Source of the DNA: Photorhabdus akhurstii
GTDB lineage: Bacteria; Pseudomonadota; Gammaproteobacteria; Enterobacterales; Enterobacteriaceae
Direction of reading: 5' to 3'
Assembly (NCBI RefSeq): GCF_018448925.1
Contig: NZ_RCWE01000005.1
Span: 124,001 to 188,000, forward strand
Length of the DNA: 64,000 nucleotides
Every line of letters starts with the position of its first letter. Position 1 is the first letter of the stretch. Under the pieces are notes generated by a model, which saw only the letters and a list, made by a program, of their open reading frames with translations, did no database searches and had not been told where the DNA came from. Shown one piece after another: positions 36,482 through 47,060 of the stretch. A program made the position numbers and the translations under genes.

Positions 36482-36798
36482 CTTGGCATGACGATATAAT
36501 TAATCCATACTTATGATCCCTGTTGCAAGGATTGTCGTTCATTCTGCGAAAATACATTGTAATGCCATCAGTCAAAAAGAAGATAGCATTGTTGGTCGCG
36601 ATGCTTTGTTGTTTTTATCTCTGGAGAACGAGCCTGTCAATGTAAGAGAAGCGAAAATAACACCCTGACGGGTGATTGAGTCGGGTCAATGAGGAAAATG
36701 AGTTGTATTATGATTCATAATGAAAAGAACAAACCCCGTTATTTTCAACGAGGTTTGTCAGTGGTCTGAAAGGGGCTTGCGACCCTTTTTTTATGGGA

Positions 36799-37083
36799 TC
36801 AAACACATTCAGGAAGGCTTAAGAGATTATTCGGTTGTTCCCCATCATTTTGGGTCTTTAGGTATTTATTGCGCGAAGCACTTACAGCTACAATTATATG
36901 AACAGAATGTCCTCCTGCACTAACATAGAATTTCCATTTTCCCGATTCAATCCCATTGATAGCTTCTTGTTGTGTTATTTTCCAACGCGTACCGTCAGTA
37001 TTTTTACCACCAATATGAGTTATTCTTTCGTGAGCACTTTGCCTGTTGCTTTTATTAATACATAATACTTGATGCTCTGACAT
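36799..37083 (-). CDS. DUF3892 domain protein
   Basis: A 94-aa small soluble protein beginning [15 protein letters not shown], with the DUF3892 pattern: a beta-strand with cysteine, [35 protein letters not shown], then [10 protein letters not shown] and a Lys-rich segment [10 protein letters not shown]. Function unknown. DUF3892 proteins are often found singly in accessory regions. It lies between the IS scars and the fec genes on the leuX island. Confidence 0.75.
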   Translation of the reverse strand: MSEHQVLCINKSNRQSAHERITHIGGKNTDGTRWKITQQEAINGIESGKWKFYVSAGGHSVHIIVAVSASRNKYLKTQNDGEQPNNLLSLPECV

Positions 37084-37377
37084 ATTAGCCTCTTAATTTT
37101 TACTGTGTTAAATTTAAATATCCTTATCATTAGATTGTTAATCAATTGCGAAGCACAGCGATACGTAACTATTATAGATCGAATTATCATTACTTCAAGT
37201 TAAGATAGGACGTTTATCTTTTTGCTTTTAGAAGATATTGTTTGGATTCACATAAATTCAAGCTCGGCTTTTTGGGTTGGGCGGTAAGGAATGAATCCCG
37301 ACACAGCCTCTAACAAAAAGCAGAGCATATTAAGCCGTACTAGAGAAGAGAGCCAACACGCTACACTAGTTCCCCTC

Positions 37378-38145
37378 CTAACACACTACACACATTGGTT
37401 TACCTGAAACTGGTTCGGGGTGAATTTCCGCTTTAATGCTGAATACCCGCTGTAATAATTTCGGGGTCATAACTTCTTCGGGCGAGCCTTGGGCGACAAC
37501 CTGTCCTTGCGAAAGCAGCACCAGATGGTCACAGTACCGGCTAGCTTGATTGAGGTCATGAAGTACGGTCACGACTGTTTTTCCTTCGTCGTTCAGCTCA
37601 TGCAGCAGCTTCATCAATTCCACCTGATGGTTGATGTCAAGATACGTAGTAGGTTCGTCGAGCAGCACCACCGGCGTATTTTGGGCCAGAACCATCGCCA
37701 GAAAAGCGCGTTGGCGTTGCCCTCCTGAAAGGTCGGTAACGCGTTTATCGGCAAGATGGCTAATCTGCGTTTTTTCCATTGCTTGTTGTACAAGATGACG
37801 ATCATGAGATGTTAAACGCCCCCAAAACGTAAGCCAGGGGCTGCGTCCGTATGCAACCAGTTCATGGACGGCGATCCCCTCTGGTGTGAGAGGATGTTGC
37901 GGTAAGAGCGCCAGATGTCTGGCGAGCTTGCGTGAGGAAAAGTGCGCTAAAGGTTCACTATCTATTGTTATCTTTCCAGATAATGGCGTTAATAGCCGCG
38001 AAAAGCATTTCAGTAATGTCGATTTCCCACAGCCGTTGGGGCCGAGCAACGCTGTGATTTTCCCTGTCGGAAGGGTGAGCGACAGATCATTTAGAATGCG
38101 TTTCTCCCCGTAGCCCGCAGATAACTTTTCCGTAGCCAGTTGCAT
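37378..38145 (-). CDS. fecE: Ferric citrate ABC transporter ATP-binding protein
   Basis: A 255-aa cytoplasmic ATPase powering FecCD. Walker A LLGPNGCGKSTLLKCFSRLL is near residue 34, signature DLSGGQRQRAFLAMVLAQ near 138, Walker B PVVLLDEPTTYLDINHQ near 158, and the switch histidine in TVLHDLNQASRYCDHLVLL. The length equals E. coli FecE. The ATG directly follows the fecD stop codon (TAAATG). Last gene of fecABCDE. Confidence 0.94.
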   Translation of the reverse strand: MQLATEKLSAGYGEKRILNDLSLTLPTGKITALLGPNGCGKSTLLKCFSRLLTPLSGKITIDSEPLAHFSSRKLARHLALLPQHPLTPEGIAVHELVAYGRSPWLTFWGRLTSHDRHLVQQAMEKTQISHLADKRVTDLSGGQRQRAFLAMVLAQNTPVVLLDEPTTYLDINHQVELMKLLHELNDEGKTVVTVLHDLNQASRYCDHLVLLSQGQVVAQGSPEEVMTPKLLQRVFSIKAEIHPEPVSGKPMCVVC

Positions 38146-39102
38146 TTAACGTGTCCTCACTAAAAGCCAGAAGAAATAAGGGGCGCCAATGATGGCGGTC
38201 AGCACGCCAGCAGGCAGCTCCATTGGTGGAGCTATGCTCCTTGCCAGCAAATCGGCTAGCAGCAGAACCTGTGCGCCCATAAGCATGGATGCTGGTATAA
38301 GCCAGCGATGCCGTCCTCCCACAAGTCTGCGAACGAGATGGGGCACCACGAGGCTGATAAAGCCTATCGGCCCGCAAACAGCGACGCCTGTTGCGGCAAG
38401 CGCTACTGCCAGCATTAATCCCCAGGATTGTACGTGCAGAAGCGAAACGCCCAGTGTGCTGGCGCTGTCATCACCGAGCGCCAGCAAATCTAAATCGCGA
38501 CAAAAGCGCAGGCTGAACGGTATCAGTATCATCAATACTGGCAGGGCTGTAGCCACAAACTGCCAGTCGCGTCCCCACAGACTGCCGGTCAACCATAGAA
38601 GCGCGTTATTGATATCTTGCGGGCGTGAGAGCATTAGGTAGTCTGTGATGCTTGTCCAGGTAGCTGAAAGAGCGACGCCAACTAGTGCAAGGCGCAGCGG
38701 CGAAGAGGGGCCGGCAATCGCCCGCAGCAGGATTAGCGCGGCTATTCCACCACCAAAAGCAAGGAGAGGAAGCCACTGTACCGGCAGAGAAGGGAAGAAG
38801 ATCAGTGCGCTTACGGATGCCAGGCTTGCTGCATGATTTACCCCTAGTACATCGGGGGAGGCCAGTGGATTACGGACAATACCCTGAACCAAGACGCCGG
38901 AAAGCGCCAGCGCGGCGCCTACAGTGATGGCGAGTAAAATACGTGGTAGGCGGTACTGTGTTAGCACAAAGTGGTGTTTGTCACTGGGTTGCCAGCCGTT
39001 TATTAACGCTTCCCAGGGAAGTGGTTGTGCGCCCATGCGTAGCGCTAGCACCAGCGTAACTGCCAGCAATATTACTAACAGCGAGATAACCTGACGATTC
39101 AT
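38146..39102 (-). CDS. fecD: Ferric citrate ABC transporter permease FecD
   Basis: A 318-aa inner-membrane permease of the FecCD family with about ten helices. Motifs are YRLPRILLAITVGAALALSG, GIVRNPLASPDVLGVNHAAS and GPIGFISLVVPHLVRRLVG (contact loop for FecE). The frame is open further upstream inside fecC, but ATG 39102, overlapping the fecC stop by four bases (ATGA), gives the family N-terminus and the E. coli length. Confidence 0.94.
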   Translation of the reverse strand: MNRQVISLLVILLAVTLVLALRMGAQPLPWEALINGWQPSDKHHFVLTQYRLPRILLAITVGAALALSGVLVQGIVRNPLASPDVLGVNHAASLASVSALIFFPSLPVQWLPLLAFGGGIAALILLRAIAGPSSPLRLALVGVALSATWTSITDYLMLSRPQDINNALLWLTGSLWGRDWQFVATALPVLMILIPFSLRFCRDLDLLALGDDSASTLGVSLLHVQSWGLMLAVALAATGVAVCGPIGFISLVVPHLVRRLVGGRHRWLIPASMLMGAQVLLLADLLARSIAPPMELPAGVLTAIIGAPYFFWLLVRTR

Positions 39103-40097
39103 GTTCGCTTCCTTGCCAGCCAGACAAAGCAGGGTGCGCCAATCAGCGCCAGAACTGCGCCTGCCGGGAGTTCTCCTGGCCAGGCCAGCGCACGGGCCAG
39201 TAAATCCGCAAGTAGCATAAACACCGCTCCCAGCAACATGCACATTGGCAGTGTGCGGCGCAGATCATAGCCGACCCAGAAACGTGCCAGATGGGGCATG
39301 AGCAGGCCAATAAACACGATCGGCCCCGCCACACTGACGCAAGCCCCCACCAGAGTCAGTACCGCCAAACTGACGAAGATACGCAGGCGAGTTAGATTCA
39401 CGCCAAGTGTATGGGCACTGACATCGCCAGCGTTGAGCAGATTAAGTGATTTCGCCAACAATAAAACCACAGGTACAGTGACCACCACGAAAGGGAATAG
39501 TTGCCAGAATTCAGGCCAGCGGACATGGGAGACTCCCCCCGCCAGCCAGTAAAAAATGCCGTAAGCATGATCTTCGGCAAGCAGTAGCGTAATACGTGTT
39601 AGTGCCATACATAAGGCCGATAAGGCAATGCCCGCCAGAATTAGCTGGTTGCGATCGTATTTTTGCTGCCAGCTACCACTTGCGGCCATCACCATCATCC
39701 AGCTAATTCCACCGCCGCAAGCCGCCACCAAGGAAATGGAATATCCGGCCAGCGGCGCTGGGCTGAAAGCGCTGACTAGCGCCATTGCCAGAGCTGCGCC
39801 ACTGTTAATGCCCAATAAGGAGGGCGAGGCCAGAGGATTATGAGTGAGCGTCTGGAGTAGCGCGCCGGACAATGCCAGAGCTGCGCCGATCAGAATAGCA
39901 ACCAGACTGCGTGGTAGCCGCAGATTAATAACCAGCGCTTCAGGCAGTGTCGGTGTATGACCCGGCACCAGTGCCTTGAGCGCACTGATGGCAGGAATGG
40001 GAATAGCGGAATAGCAAAACAGGCTTAGCCAGAACGCACTAAACAGTGCAAACAGCGGCAATCCCCAAAGCCAGACCGGATGATGTCGGTGCCTCAT
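39099..40097 (-). CDS. fecC: Ferric citrate ABC transporter permease FecC
   Basis: A 332-aa permease, the partner of FecD. It shows LRLPRSLVAILIGAALALSG, TLTHNPLASPSLLGINSGAA and GPIVFIGLLMPHLARFWVG, the family helices and FecE-contact loop. It overlaps both neighbours by four bases (ATGA), so fecB-fecC-fecD are translationally coupled. The DNA is clearly richer in G+C than the surrounding island. Confidence 0.94.
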   Translation of the reverse strand: MRHRHHPVWLWGLPLFALFSAFWLSLFCYSAIPIPAISALKALVPGHTPTLPEALVINLRLPRSLVAILIGAALALSGALLQTLTHNPLASPSLLGINSGAALAMALVSAFSPAPLAGYSISLVAACGGGISWMMVMAASGSWQQKYDRNQLILAGIALSALCMALTRITLLLAEDHAYGIFYWLAGGVSHVRWPEFWQLFPFVVVTVPVVLLLAKSLNLLNAGDVSAHTLGVNLTRLRIFVSLAVLTLVGACVSVAGPIVFIGLLMPHLARFWVGYDLRRTLPMCMLLGAVFMLLADLLARALAWPGELPAGAVLALIGAPCFVWLARKRT

Positions 40098-41002
40098 GGT
40101 GTTTCATGAACTGGCTGATGATGGAAGATTTTTACCGCATCACTGCCAATGCGTTCAGCGGCAAATATCCCGCGCATACGAGCCCAAGTGTTGCTGTCTA
40201 CTGCCGCTATCTGATGTTTGTGCTGTGCTGTCATCATCTGCCACAGCGAATCTTGCTGCCAGCGTTTCACGATGCTTTCCTGGCGATAGTGGGCCACGAT
40301 AAGCCAGTCAGGATTGAGCGCCAATAATTGTTCAAGGCTGAGGGAAGTCATTGCCGCATGATTAACTGGCGTGGGAACCTTTAGCCCTAATGCTGTTAAG
40401 ACGCTGCCGGTATAGGTATCGCTAGAGTGCAAGTTAAATTGCTGTTCGCGCGAGGTGCCAAAAACCACACTGACGCCTTGTGGCAACTGGCTGGCATAGC
40501 CTTTCATGCGTTCATGATGCTCTGCCAGTCGTTGTTGCATCTCACTCTCTTTCCCCATCACTTTGCCGATGATCGCGGCAGATTGCAGGTTTTCTTCATA
40601 GGTTTCGTTACGGGACTTTAGCAGCAAAACGGGCGCGATACCCTTTAGCGCCCGATAAATCCCCGCGTGGCGTTGGCTATCTGCAATGATGAGATCCGGC
40701 TTCAGCGCACTGATGGCTTCAAGGCTTGGCTGAGCGCGAGTGCCCGTTGATTGCCAGGGCTTAATACGCTGGCGAACATCCGTGAGGATACGCTGTGGAT
40801 CGTTATCATCGGCAATACCCACCGGGCTGATATTGATGGCGGCCAACGCATCAGCAAACGACAATTCCAGCACGACTACGCGCTGGGGAACGGTATTGAG
40901 GGTAAAACTGCCTTGCTCATCCTGTACCGTGACCGCGATGGCGCGGGGTAGGCTAGTAAAGAAGAGCAAAACGATAAACATAATGTGAATCGGTGCAAGC
41001 AT
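40094..41002 (-). CDS. fecB: Ferric citrate periplasmic binding protein
   Basis: A 302-aa periplasmic protein that takes ferric citrate from FecA to FecCD. The signal peptide (MLAPIHIMFIVLLFF, cleavage after RAIA) is followed by QRVVVLELSFADALAAINIS. The cluster A binding fold is seen in QPSLEAISALKPDLIIADSQ. GGAG lies 9 nt before the ATG. A GC-rich hairpin separates it from fecA. Confidence 0.93.
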   Translation of the reverse strand: MLAPIHIMFIVLLFFTSLPRAIAVTVQDEQGSFTLNTVPQRVVVLELSFADALAAINISPVGIADDNDPQRILTDVRQRIKPWQSTGTRAQPSLEAISALKPDLIIADSQRHAGIYRALKGIAPVLLLKSRNETYEENLQSAAIIGKVMGKESEMQQRLAEHHERMKGYASQLPQGVSVVFGTSREQQFNLHSSDTYTGSVLTALGLKVPTPVNHAAMTSLSLEQLLALNPDWLIVAHYRQESIVKRWQQDSLWQMMTAQHKHQIAAVDSNTWARMRGIFAAERIGSDAVKIFHHQPVHETP

Positions 41003-41025
41003 AACTTAACTCCAGAAATAGCAAA

Positions 41026-41043
41026 GCCGGGCAATGGCCCGGC
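41026..41043. terminator. Hairpin between fecA and fecB
   Basis: GCCGGGC and GCCCGGC form a 7-bp stem with a 4-nt loop and no T run. Such a structure in the fecA-fecB gap probably protects fecA mRNA or lowers downstream expression rather than fully terminating. Confidence 0.6.
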
Positions 41044-41061
41044 GAACGGATTAATGTAACG

Positions 41062-43422
41062 TTAGAATTTTACAGAACCCTGCATATAGAACGTACGTGG
41101 CTGCCCGGCGTAGATGCCTTTGTTATTGTCATCATAGGAACGGGTGTAATACTCGTGGTCGAAAATGTTTTTCACCCCAAAGGCTAGACTCAGATTAGCC
41201 ATTTGTGGGCCGAAGTCATACGCCACGCGGGTATCCCACAACATAAAGCCCGGAATGCGACCGGTGCTTCCATTGGCGCTTTCTTGCACGGTATTAGCGT
41301 TATCAGCAAACTGGCTGGATTGGGATGTACTGTTGAGGTTGAAGGTCCAGTTACCCGGTTTGTAATCTATGCCAAATGCGCCTTTATGTTTCGATGAGAA
41401 TGGCACTTGATTCCCGTAGGTGTCACCTTCTTCACGAATTTCCGCGTTGACATACGTGTAGCTGGCGTAAACCGAAACGTTATTCAGTTTGGGAGTAAGT
41501 TCGGAAAGATCATAACGTGCCTGAGTTTCCAGCCCTGTGTGTCGGGTTTTTCCACGTGCCGTAACGGTATCGTTAGTTTGGTTGGAGTCATACTGATTGT
41601 TGAAGTTAATCAGAAACAGCCCCATTTCCGCTGCTAATGCGCCGTCATCGTAGCGAGTTCCAACTTCCCAAGTTCGCGCCTTTTCCGGTTCTACATTGCC
41701 GCTTTTCACCGCCTTGCCAATTTGGCTGTACTGTACGGTGCCAAATGAACCTTCCGTATTGGCGTAAAGATTCCAGCTATCAGTAATATGATAAAGAACA
41801 TTGAGTGCGGGCAATGGCGCATCGTAACTTACTTCTTGGCGGCTGCCTTTCACATTGTTGTTTTGGAAGGACTTGATATGTTCGAATCGTATCCCCGGCG
41901 TGATGGTCCAGTTGCCGATATCAATGCGGTCGTCAATATACCAAGCGTGTGCTTGGGTGCCGGAGCGGGTATTACGGTCATAAGGGCTAGATGTGCTAGG
42001 TAGTTCGCCGCTGCGGGTGGCGGTGTAGTAACGCATTTCGTGACTGGATTCATTCACATAACGGTAGCCAATTCCTACTTCGTGGGCCGAAGGACCTAAA
42101 TTGAAGAGCTGGCTATAGCGAGGTTCGATGCTGCGCACCCAATATTCGCGCGGAGAAAGGGTAATGCGCTTGCCTTGCTCAAGATAGCCGCTGCGCAAGG
42201 TATGAGTATATAAGCCCTGAATATTGAATTTGTGCTGTTGGTCGGGTTGATACTGATAGCTGAGACTTGCGAGCTGACGGCGACCCCAGAAGCGGTCATA
42301 TGGGCGAGTGGATTGCCAACGATTGGCATCGTAATCGGCGCGTGAAAGGCCGCCGGGCATATCCGCACTGCCATCGTAATATTGCAATAGGCTGTTGAAG
42401 GTGTGCACTTCATTGGGTGCATAGCGGCTTTTGAGCATCACATCGTCAATGTGCGTGGCGCTGTGCTCGCGCCAGTCGCTGCCGCGTGTGCCGGAGTAGA
42501 GAAGCGCTGTGCCGAAACCGTTATCTGCCGTACCGCCAATCATCAGATTATGGGTTTCTTTGGGATTATTTTGTGAGGATGTGGGGCTAAGCTGGCCTTC
42601 TACGCTTGCGTCAATACCAAAATCCTGTGGGATAGCGCGGGTCACGAAATTCACTACGCCACCTACGCTTTGCGGCCCGTAACGCACGGCACCGCCGCCG
42701 CGTACCACATCTATTGCATCCATGTTGCCGAGAGATACGGGCGCTAACGATAGTTGTGGCTGGCCGTAAGGCGCGAAGGGTACCGGAACGCCATCCATCA
42801 GAACCGTAGAACGGCTGGCGAGACGTGGGTTCAGGCCACGAATGCCAAAGTTCATCGCCAGATCGTGGCTGCCGGTACCGTTGTTTTCCGGTGCGTTGAC
42901 GCCGGGAATGCGGTTCAACACTTCACGCATTGTGGTTGCGCCTGTTTTAGCAAAATCTTCCCGGCGGATGACATCACGTGCGCCTGCATGTTCAAACACG
43001 TCAGCTTCACGCGCACTACCTAGCCAGTCTCCTACCACGGTCAGCACGTCTTTCTGCGCAGCAGGGGCGGGTTCGAGTGTGAACGTGTTATTGCCCAATG
43101 TTTTTACCTGCAAATCAGTGCCGGCCAGCAAGGTGTTCAACCCATCGGTGATGGAGTAATTGCCGTGTAGACCGCTACTCTGTTTGCTGTGGGTTAAGCT
43201 GGCATCGACTGAAAGGGTAATACCGGCGTGGGTGGAGTACTGATTAAGAACTTTATCCAGTTCACCGGCATTAATGTCATAGTGTACGCTAGCTGGCTCT
43301 ACCGCAGCATACGTTATCCCTGAGGTTAGGCAAGCCACCGGTAACAGGCTCAAACGAATCGCCATTACCAGCGGTGTTGCTTTGTGAAGCGCGCGCAGTG
43401 GCTGTGCACGTAAAGGCATCAT
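41062..43422 (-). CDS. fecA: TonB-dependent ferric citrate receptor
   Basis: A 786-aa outer-membrane receptor that imports diferric dicitrate and signals to FecR. After the signal peptide comes the STN signalling domain ([20 protein letters not shown]), then the TonB box ([19 protein letters not shown]), the plug ([20 protein letters not shown]) and a 22-strand barrel ending in FYMQGSVKF. It is very close to E. coli FecA over the full length. GGAG precedes ATG 43422; a second ATG follows immediately. The fecR-fecA gap probably holds the FecI-dependent promoter. Confidence 0.97.
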   Translation of the reverse strand: MMPLRAQPLRALHKATPLVMAIRLSLLPVACLTSGITYAAVEPASVHYDINAGELDKVLNQYSTHAGITLSVDASLTHSKQSSGLHGNYSITDGLNTLLAGTDLQVKTLGNNTFTLEPAPAAQKDVLTVVGDWLGSAREADVFEHAGARDVIRREDFAKTGATTMREVLNRIPGVNAPENNGTGSHDLAMNFGIRGLNPRLASRSTVLMDGVPVPFAPYGQPQLSLAPVSLGNMDAIDVVRGGGAVRYGPQSVGGVVNFVTRAIPQDFGIDASVEGQLSPTSSQNNPKETHNLMIGGTADNGFGTALLYSGTRGSDWREHSATHIDDVMLKSRYAPNEVHTFNSLLQYYDGSADMPGGLSRADYDANRWQSTRPYDRFWGRRQLASLSYQYQPDQQHKFNIQGLYTHTLRSGYLEQGKRITLSPREYWVRSIEPRYSQLFNLGPSAHEVGIGYRYVNESSHEMRYYTATRSGELPSTSSPYDRNTRSGTQAHAWYIDDRIDIGNWTITPGIRFEHIKSFQNNNVKGSRQEVSYDAPLPALNVLYHITDSWNLYANTEGSFGTVQYSQIGKAVKSGNVEPEKARTWEVGTRYDDGALAAEMGLFLINFNNQYDSNQTNDTVTARGKTRHTGLETQARYDLSELTPKLNNVSVYASYTYVNAEIREEGDTYGNQVPFSSKHKGAFGIDYKPGNWTFNLNSTSQSSQFADNANTVQESANGSTGRIPGFMLWDTRVAYDFGPQMANLSLAFGVKNIFDHEYYTRSYDDNNKGIYAGQPRTFYMQGSVKF

Positions 43423-43507
43423 AACGTCTCCATAATCATTTTGTTGCTGTATTCATTTATGAAGTCGAACGAGGAAACAAAAAGGGACAATTGAAAATGA
43501 TTATTTT

Positions 43508-44473
43508 TTACGTTAACGATTTTTCTACAGGCAGAACATTTACCCAGTACCGCGTAATATATTGAATTTTAACGGGAAGTGTTTTCCCAATGACGGATAA
43601 TATCGTATCGGTATTTTTTATCGGGAAAGTACCGCTTAACCGTAGCGAGGCGACGGCCGGGTCGCAGCGTAATATGCCGCTTCGATAGCGGGCGAGGGTT
43701 GCTATCACTTCACTCAGTGGCTTATCGCTGAAGCTTAGTATACCCTGCGTCCACGCGTTGTCTTCGTCGGTTGCCGCGGTCAGTTCACCAAAATCGGTGG
43801 CGCTGAATCTTAGGCTTTCACCCTGACGCACAATACATTTATGGTCGGTACCGGTCAGTATCACCTCTACGGCATGTTGCTGCACGCTAAGTAGTGTGGT
43901 GTTGGCTTCCTGACGAACCGTAAACTTGGTGCCTAGCGCGGTCAGTTGTGCATGGCGGGTTTGTACATGCAACAGCTTTGCTTCGGTATCATGCCCGGTA
44001 GTGATAGCAATTTCGCCATACCGGAGATGTACCAAACGTTGTTGAGGGTTAAAATGGACATCTACTGCACTGTCGGTATTGAGTGTAAGCAGCGTACCAT
44101 CGCTCAGTCGATGATGCTGGACATCCCCTTTAGCAGTATGGTAATCGGCCCGCAGACCTTCTCCCACTTCCGAATACCACAGTTGCCAGCCACCGCCAGC
44201 TCCTAGTAACAGCAATATGCCTTTCATCACCCTGCGTCGCGACAGGTGAGTTTCCTGAAGTGCGTGGCTTGCCACATTACCTGGTACTACAAGCATCTGG
44301 TTGCGCAGATTTTCCACTTGTTGCCACGCCCACTGATGATCTTGATGCTGTTCGTACCAGCGTTGCCATTTTTCAGTTTGCAGCGGACTTACCTGATCGC
44401 TACTCAGTACTGCATACCAGTGCGATGCCGATTTTAATGCCTGGCGGCGAGAATGGGTCAACATGGTATTCAT
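43508..44473 (-). CDS. fecR: Ferric citrate regulator FecR (anti-sigma/sigma regulator)
   Basis: A 321-aa inner-membrane protein that receives the FecA signal in the periplasm and activates FecI in the cytoplasm. The N-terminal cytoplasmic part carries the [21 protein letters not shown] segment, one TM helix lies near residue 85 ([15 protein letters not shown]), and the periplasmic FecR domain contains [19 protein letters not shown] and [19 protein letters not shown]. Start is ATG 44473, one base after the fecI stop; ATG 44485 inside fecI is less like the E. coli N-terminus. Confidence 0.94.
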   Translation of the reverse strand: MNTMLTHSRRQALKSASHWYAVLSSDQVSPLQTEKWQRWYEQHQDHQWAWQQVENLRNQMLVVPGNVASHALQETHLSRRRVMKGILLLLGAGGGWQLWYSEVGEGLRADYHTAKGDVQHHRLSDGTLLTLNTDSAVDVHFNPQQRLVHLRYGEIAITTGHDTEAKLLHVQTRHAQLTALGTKFTVRQEANTTLLSVQQHAVEVILTGTDHKCIVRQGESLRFSATDFGELTAATDEDNAWTQGILSFSDKPLSEVIATLARYRSGILRCDPAVASLRLSGTFPIKNTDTILSVIGKTLPVKIQYITRYWVNVLPVEKSLT

Positions 44474-44474
44474 A

Positions 44475-45002
44475 TCAGAGTCCATGCTCCAGGCGAAACA
44501 GCAGGCAGTGTTCAGTGGCTTTGGCCATATATTTTTTCACCGAACTGACGGACACATTGAGGCGTGAAGCAATGTCGCTGTAAGTCAGATTTTCAAGCTG
44601 AGACAGTAAGAACGCTTGGCGTGTTTTGTTGCTCAGACCATCGATCATCTGGTCGATCTGCTGGAGTGTCTCAAGTTGACACTGACGGATTTCCGGTGAG
44701 GGCATAAACGCCTCGGGCCGTTGCGCCAGCAGTTCCAAATAGGCTTTTTCTAGCGCGTTGCGGCGAAACAGATCGATCATCACCCTTTTGGCGATCGTGC
44801 AGAGGAAAGATTTTTGGTCGCGAATGGTTTGTAGCGAGTCGCCAGCCATCACGCGCAGGAAGGTATCCTGTGCTACATCGTCGGCGTCAAAGGACGATTG
44901 CAGTTTGCGCGTGAGCCAGTTTTTCAGCCAGCCATGATGCGCGCCATAAAGCGATTCAAGGGTTAGCTCAGCGTTAGCGGAAACAACAATGTGGTCAGAC
45001 AT
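44475..45002 (-). CDS. fecI: ECF sigma factor FecI
   Basis: A 175-aa extracytoplasmic-function sigma factor directing transcription of fecABCDE. Region 2 is seen in [18 protein letters not shown] and [20 protein letters not shown]; region 4 in [20 protein letters not shown] and [20 protein letters not shown]. First gene of the fecIR unit, next to fecR. A Fur-box-like site lies about 55-75 bp upstream. Confidence 0.95.
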   Translation of the reverse strand: MSDHIVVSANAELTLESLYGAHHGWLKNWLTRKLQSSFDADDVAQDTFLRVMAGDSLQTIRDQKSFLCTIAKRVMIDLFRRNALEKAYLELLAQRPEAFMPSPEIRQCQLETLQQIDQMIDGLSNKTRQAFLLSQLENLTYSDIASRLNVSVSSVKKYMAKATEHCLLFRLEHGL

Positions 45003-45056
45003 AACCTATAACATCAAAAATCAATAATCACGGTATCATCTTAATGTGAGAATAGT

Positions 45057-45075
45057 TATCGTTACAATCATTACT
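45057..45075 (-). promoter_or_regulatory. Fur-box-like site upstream of fecI
   Basis: The 19-mer TATCGTTACAATCATTACT matches the Fur consensus GATAATGATAATCATTATC at 12 of 19 positions and lies where iron repression of fecIR is expected. Confidence 0.5.
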
Positions 45076-45164
45076 AAGGTTTTTTATTTCATATTGATGT
45101 GACTTAAGTCTCCATAGTCTGGAGACCTATCTCTGTTTCGTTAAAATGTTGGAGAAAGCGGTTA

Positions 45165-45278
45165 ATGAAGATTGAGCTACGGTTGGAAAAAACTGAAGCC
45201 TGTCATAAAAGAGCGGTAGAGAAAGTCGAAAGTCGATATGGCCGACCAGAAAGTGGATTTATACACCGAGCCAATTAA
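45165..45278 (+). CDS. Short ORF (37 aa), unknown
   Basis: An ATG with GGAG 11 nt upstream opens 37 codons starting MKIELRLEKTEACHKRAVEK, then VESRYGRPESGF. The start looks like the first strand and helix of a small regulator, but it stops early, so it may be the 5' end of a lost gene. No family assigned. Confidence 0.3.
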   Translation: MKIELRLEKTEACHKRAVEKVESRYGRPESGFIHRAN

Positions 45279-45348
45279 CCTAAAGAGCGTTTTTTACTTA
45301 CTCCATAGATCCCGATTTGCTCAGGTTAGACTAAGTGGTTTATCGTTT

Positions 45349-45507
45349 TTCGTGCTATCTGAAAGCAAAGGGTTACAGAAACTTTCACTCATTCGAGTAA
45401 AAGTAAATATGCCTTATCCTGAACGTGATAAAACAGGTATTTAAGAAAAGCCGTTTTTGTCTATCAGTGTGGTTTTAGAATCTGGGAAAAGAGGCAAGTG
45501 CACTATG
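45349..45507 (+). repeat. Direct repeat R1, copy A
   Basis: About 159 bp starting TTCGTGCTATCTGAAAGC, closely matching 48124-48284 (the latter has two extra bases). No coding function is evident. It lies just upstream of block R2 copy A. Confidence 0.85.
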
Positions 45508-45539
45508 AGTAAATAGGTAAAAACCTAAATCATTAAAGG

Positions 45540-47060
45540 TAAAAAGAAGTGATTAAGGATTTTTAAAAGCGGGTAAAAAATCTGATGTTATGTTGACATT
45601 AAAAGAGGAAACATCGGAGAAAACAGGTTTTAAATTGATTAACCAAAGTGTAAAATAACAGTGTTAACCCAATAATACGATGTTATATCAAAACATTTAA
45701 CGGGATTAACGGGATTAACGGGATTAACGGGATTAACGGGATTAACGGGATTAACGGGATTAACGGGATTAACGGGATTAACGGGATTAACGGGATTAAC
45801 GGGATTAACGGGATTAACGGGATTAACGGGATTGAAATTTATTAAAGAAATGGGCGTTGATTTTAATATCATTAATATACCTTTTACCCTTTCTGGTTTT
45901 AAACCGCGTTAGGAGATGAAAAAAACTATTATATTTGCATAAACTATCTAATGAAAACCATTTGTTAAATGAGTTTTTAGTTAGAAATATGAAAAACCTC
46001 GGAATGGGAATTGCTTTACAGGTTTATCATATTTATTAACGTGGTTCACTGTCTCTTTTTTACCTGTGTATTCTTTTTTTGTGATTACACGCCTATTTTT
46101 AATAGTGATTAGTCAGCTAAGAGTTAAAAAAACAGGTGCTCCATTAATGCGAGGTTTTTAAAATGTGAAGGGTGACTAAAAACGGCCTATTTACTACCAT
46201 GTTTAATGTATTTATCAGCAATGGTGTTATTCTATTATTTTATATTTAACTAACTTGCTATGGCTATTTAAAAACGAAAATATATGGGTGTTTTGTTTAA
46301 TTTTTTGATTTTGTAAATAAATTTTCATTTATGGTAATGGTTGCTTGCATTTAATCTAAATCCATTAACAAAGAGTTAAAAAGAAACTGGCACGTAAAAT
46401 AATATTATCCTAACAGGGTGATATAAAAGTATTTTCTTACCGTCATTTTGTGAAGCAAGCTGTAAAAAATAATGTAATAAAAAAGGGATAAAACGGTTAA
46501 TTTGTCAGGATTTAAGCTCTGAAAAAGAAGTGGTTATCCGAAAAAACACAAAGTGGTGTCTTTAATATTATCAAGTTATTTACTGGTTAATTTGTGTGAA
46601 AAAATAAAGGATTATGATCTATAAAAACAGATTTAAATTATCGATAAAATAGTGTCATTAAAGATAAAAAACCGGGGTAATCTGCACTAGGTAAACGTAA
46701 AATAAGATATTTCATAATGATTAAACTTAGTAAAAAGCAAGCGTTAAAAGTGGTAAAAACAATTGTTAAAGTTTTATGCTAATTAAAATCAGCGGTTAAA
46801 AAAATGGTTTTTAATAATGGTTTAAAACCTGCCAATTATAAAGCCATTAATGGCAATGTGGAAATTAAAATTAGTTTGGTTATGTTCTCGGAAAAAAGAT
46901 AAATGAAAATATGAGTCCGTTAATCCGTTAATCTATTTTTATAAATGAAGCGCTTTAATAACGTTTTCAATCGGAGGATAAAGTTTTTTATAAACCAGTT
47001 AAATAGTCGATGATAAAAAATCGGCATGAAAACACCTCAGATAAATGATTTAACAGAATA
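45540..47060 (+). repeat. Duplicated AT-rich block R2, copy A
   Basis: About 1.5 kb matching 50246-51455 with interruptions. Shared landmarks are AGAAGTGATTAAGGATTTTT at the left end, TCAGCAATGGTGTTATTCTA, GTAATAAAAAAGGGATAAAA, CCGTTAATCCGTTAATC and GATAAATGATTTAACAGAAT at the right end. This copy carries a 135-bp 9-mer array and about 230 extra bases near 45960-46190, and the membrane-protein frame seen in copy B is destroyed here. Confidence 0.8.
45697..45831 (+). repeat. 15 perfect tandem copies of a 9-bp unit
   Basis: TTAACGGGA repeated 15 times without a mismatch (135 bp), inside block R2 copy A. As a multiple of three it keeps a frame open on the minus strand (Asn-Pro-Val repeats), but that frame has no coding support. 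Perfect identity suggests recent slippage expansion. Confidence 0.97.

Larger units (their letters stand above)
36230..36798. other. Intergenic region with hairpins, no gene
   Basis: About 570 bp with no convincing gene. It contains the hairpins at 36252 and 36447 and, near 36740-36795, inverted repeats ACAAACC/GGTTTGT and AAAGGG/CCCTTT followed by seven T, a possible plus-strand terminator. Confidence 0.5.

Noticed and set aside
45697-45831. CRISPR array
   Set aside because: The repeats are contiguous 9-mers without spacers; no cas genes in the window.
45639-45872. Minus-strand ORF encoding a run of Asn-Pro-Val repeats
   Set aside because: It exists only because the 9-bp array keeps a frame open; no ribosome site, and the homologous block lacks the array and the ORF.
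46916-46931. Independent iteron origin in block copy A
   Set aside because: Only two 8-bp units here and no replication initiator gene nearby.
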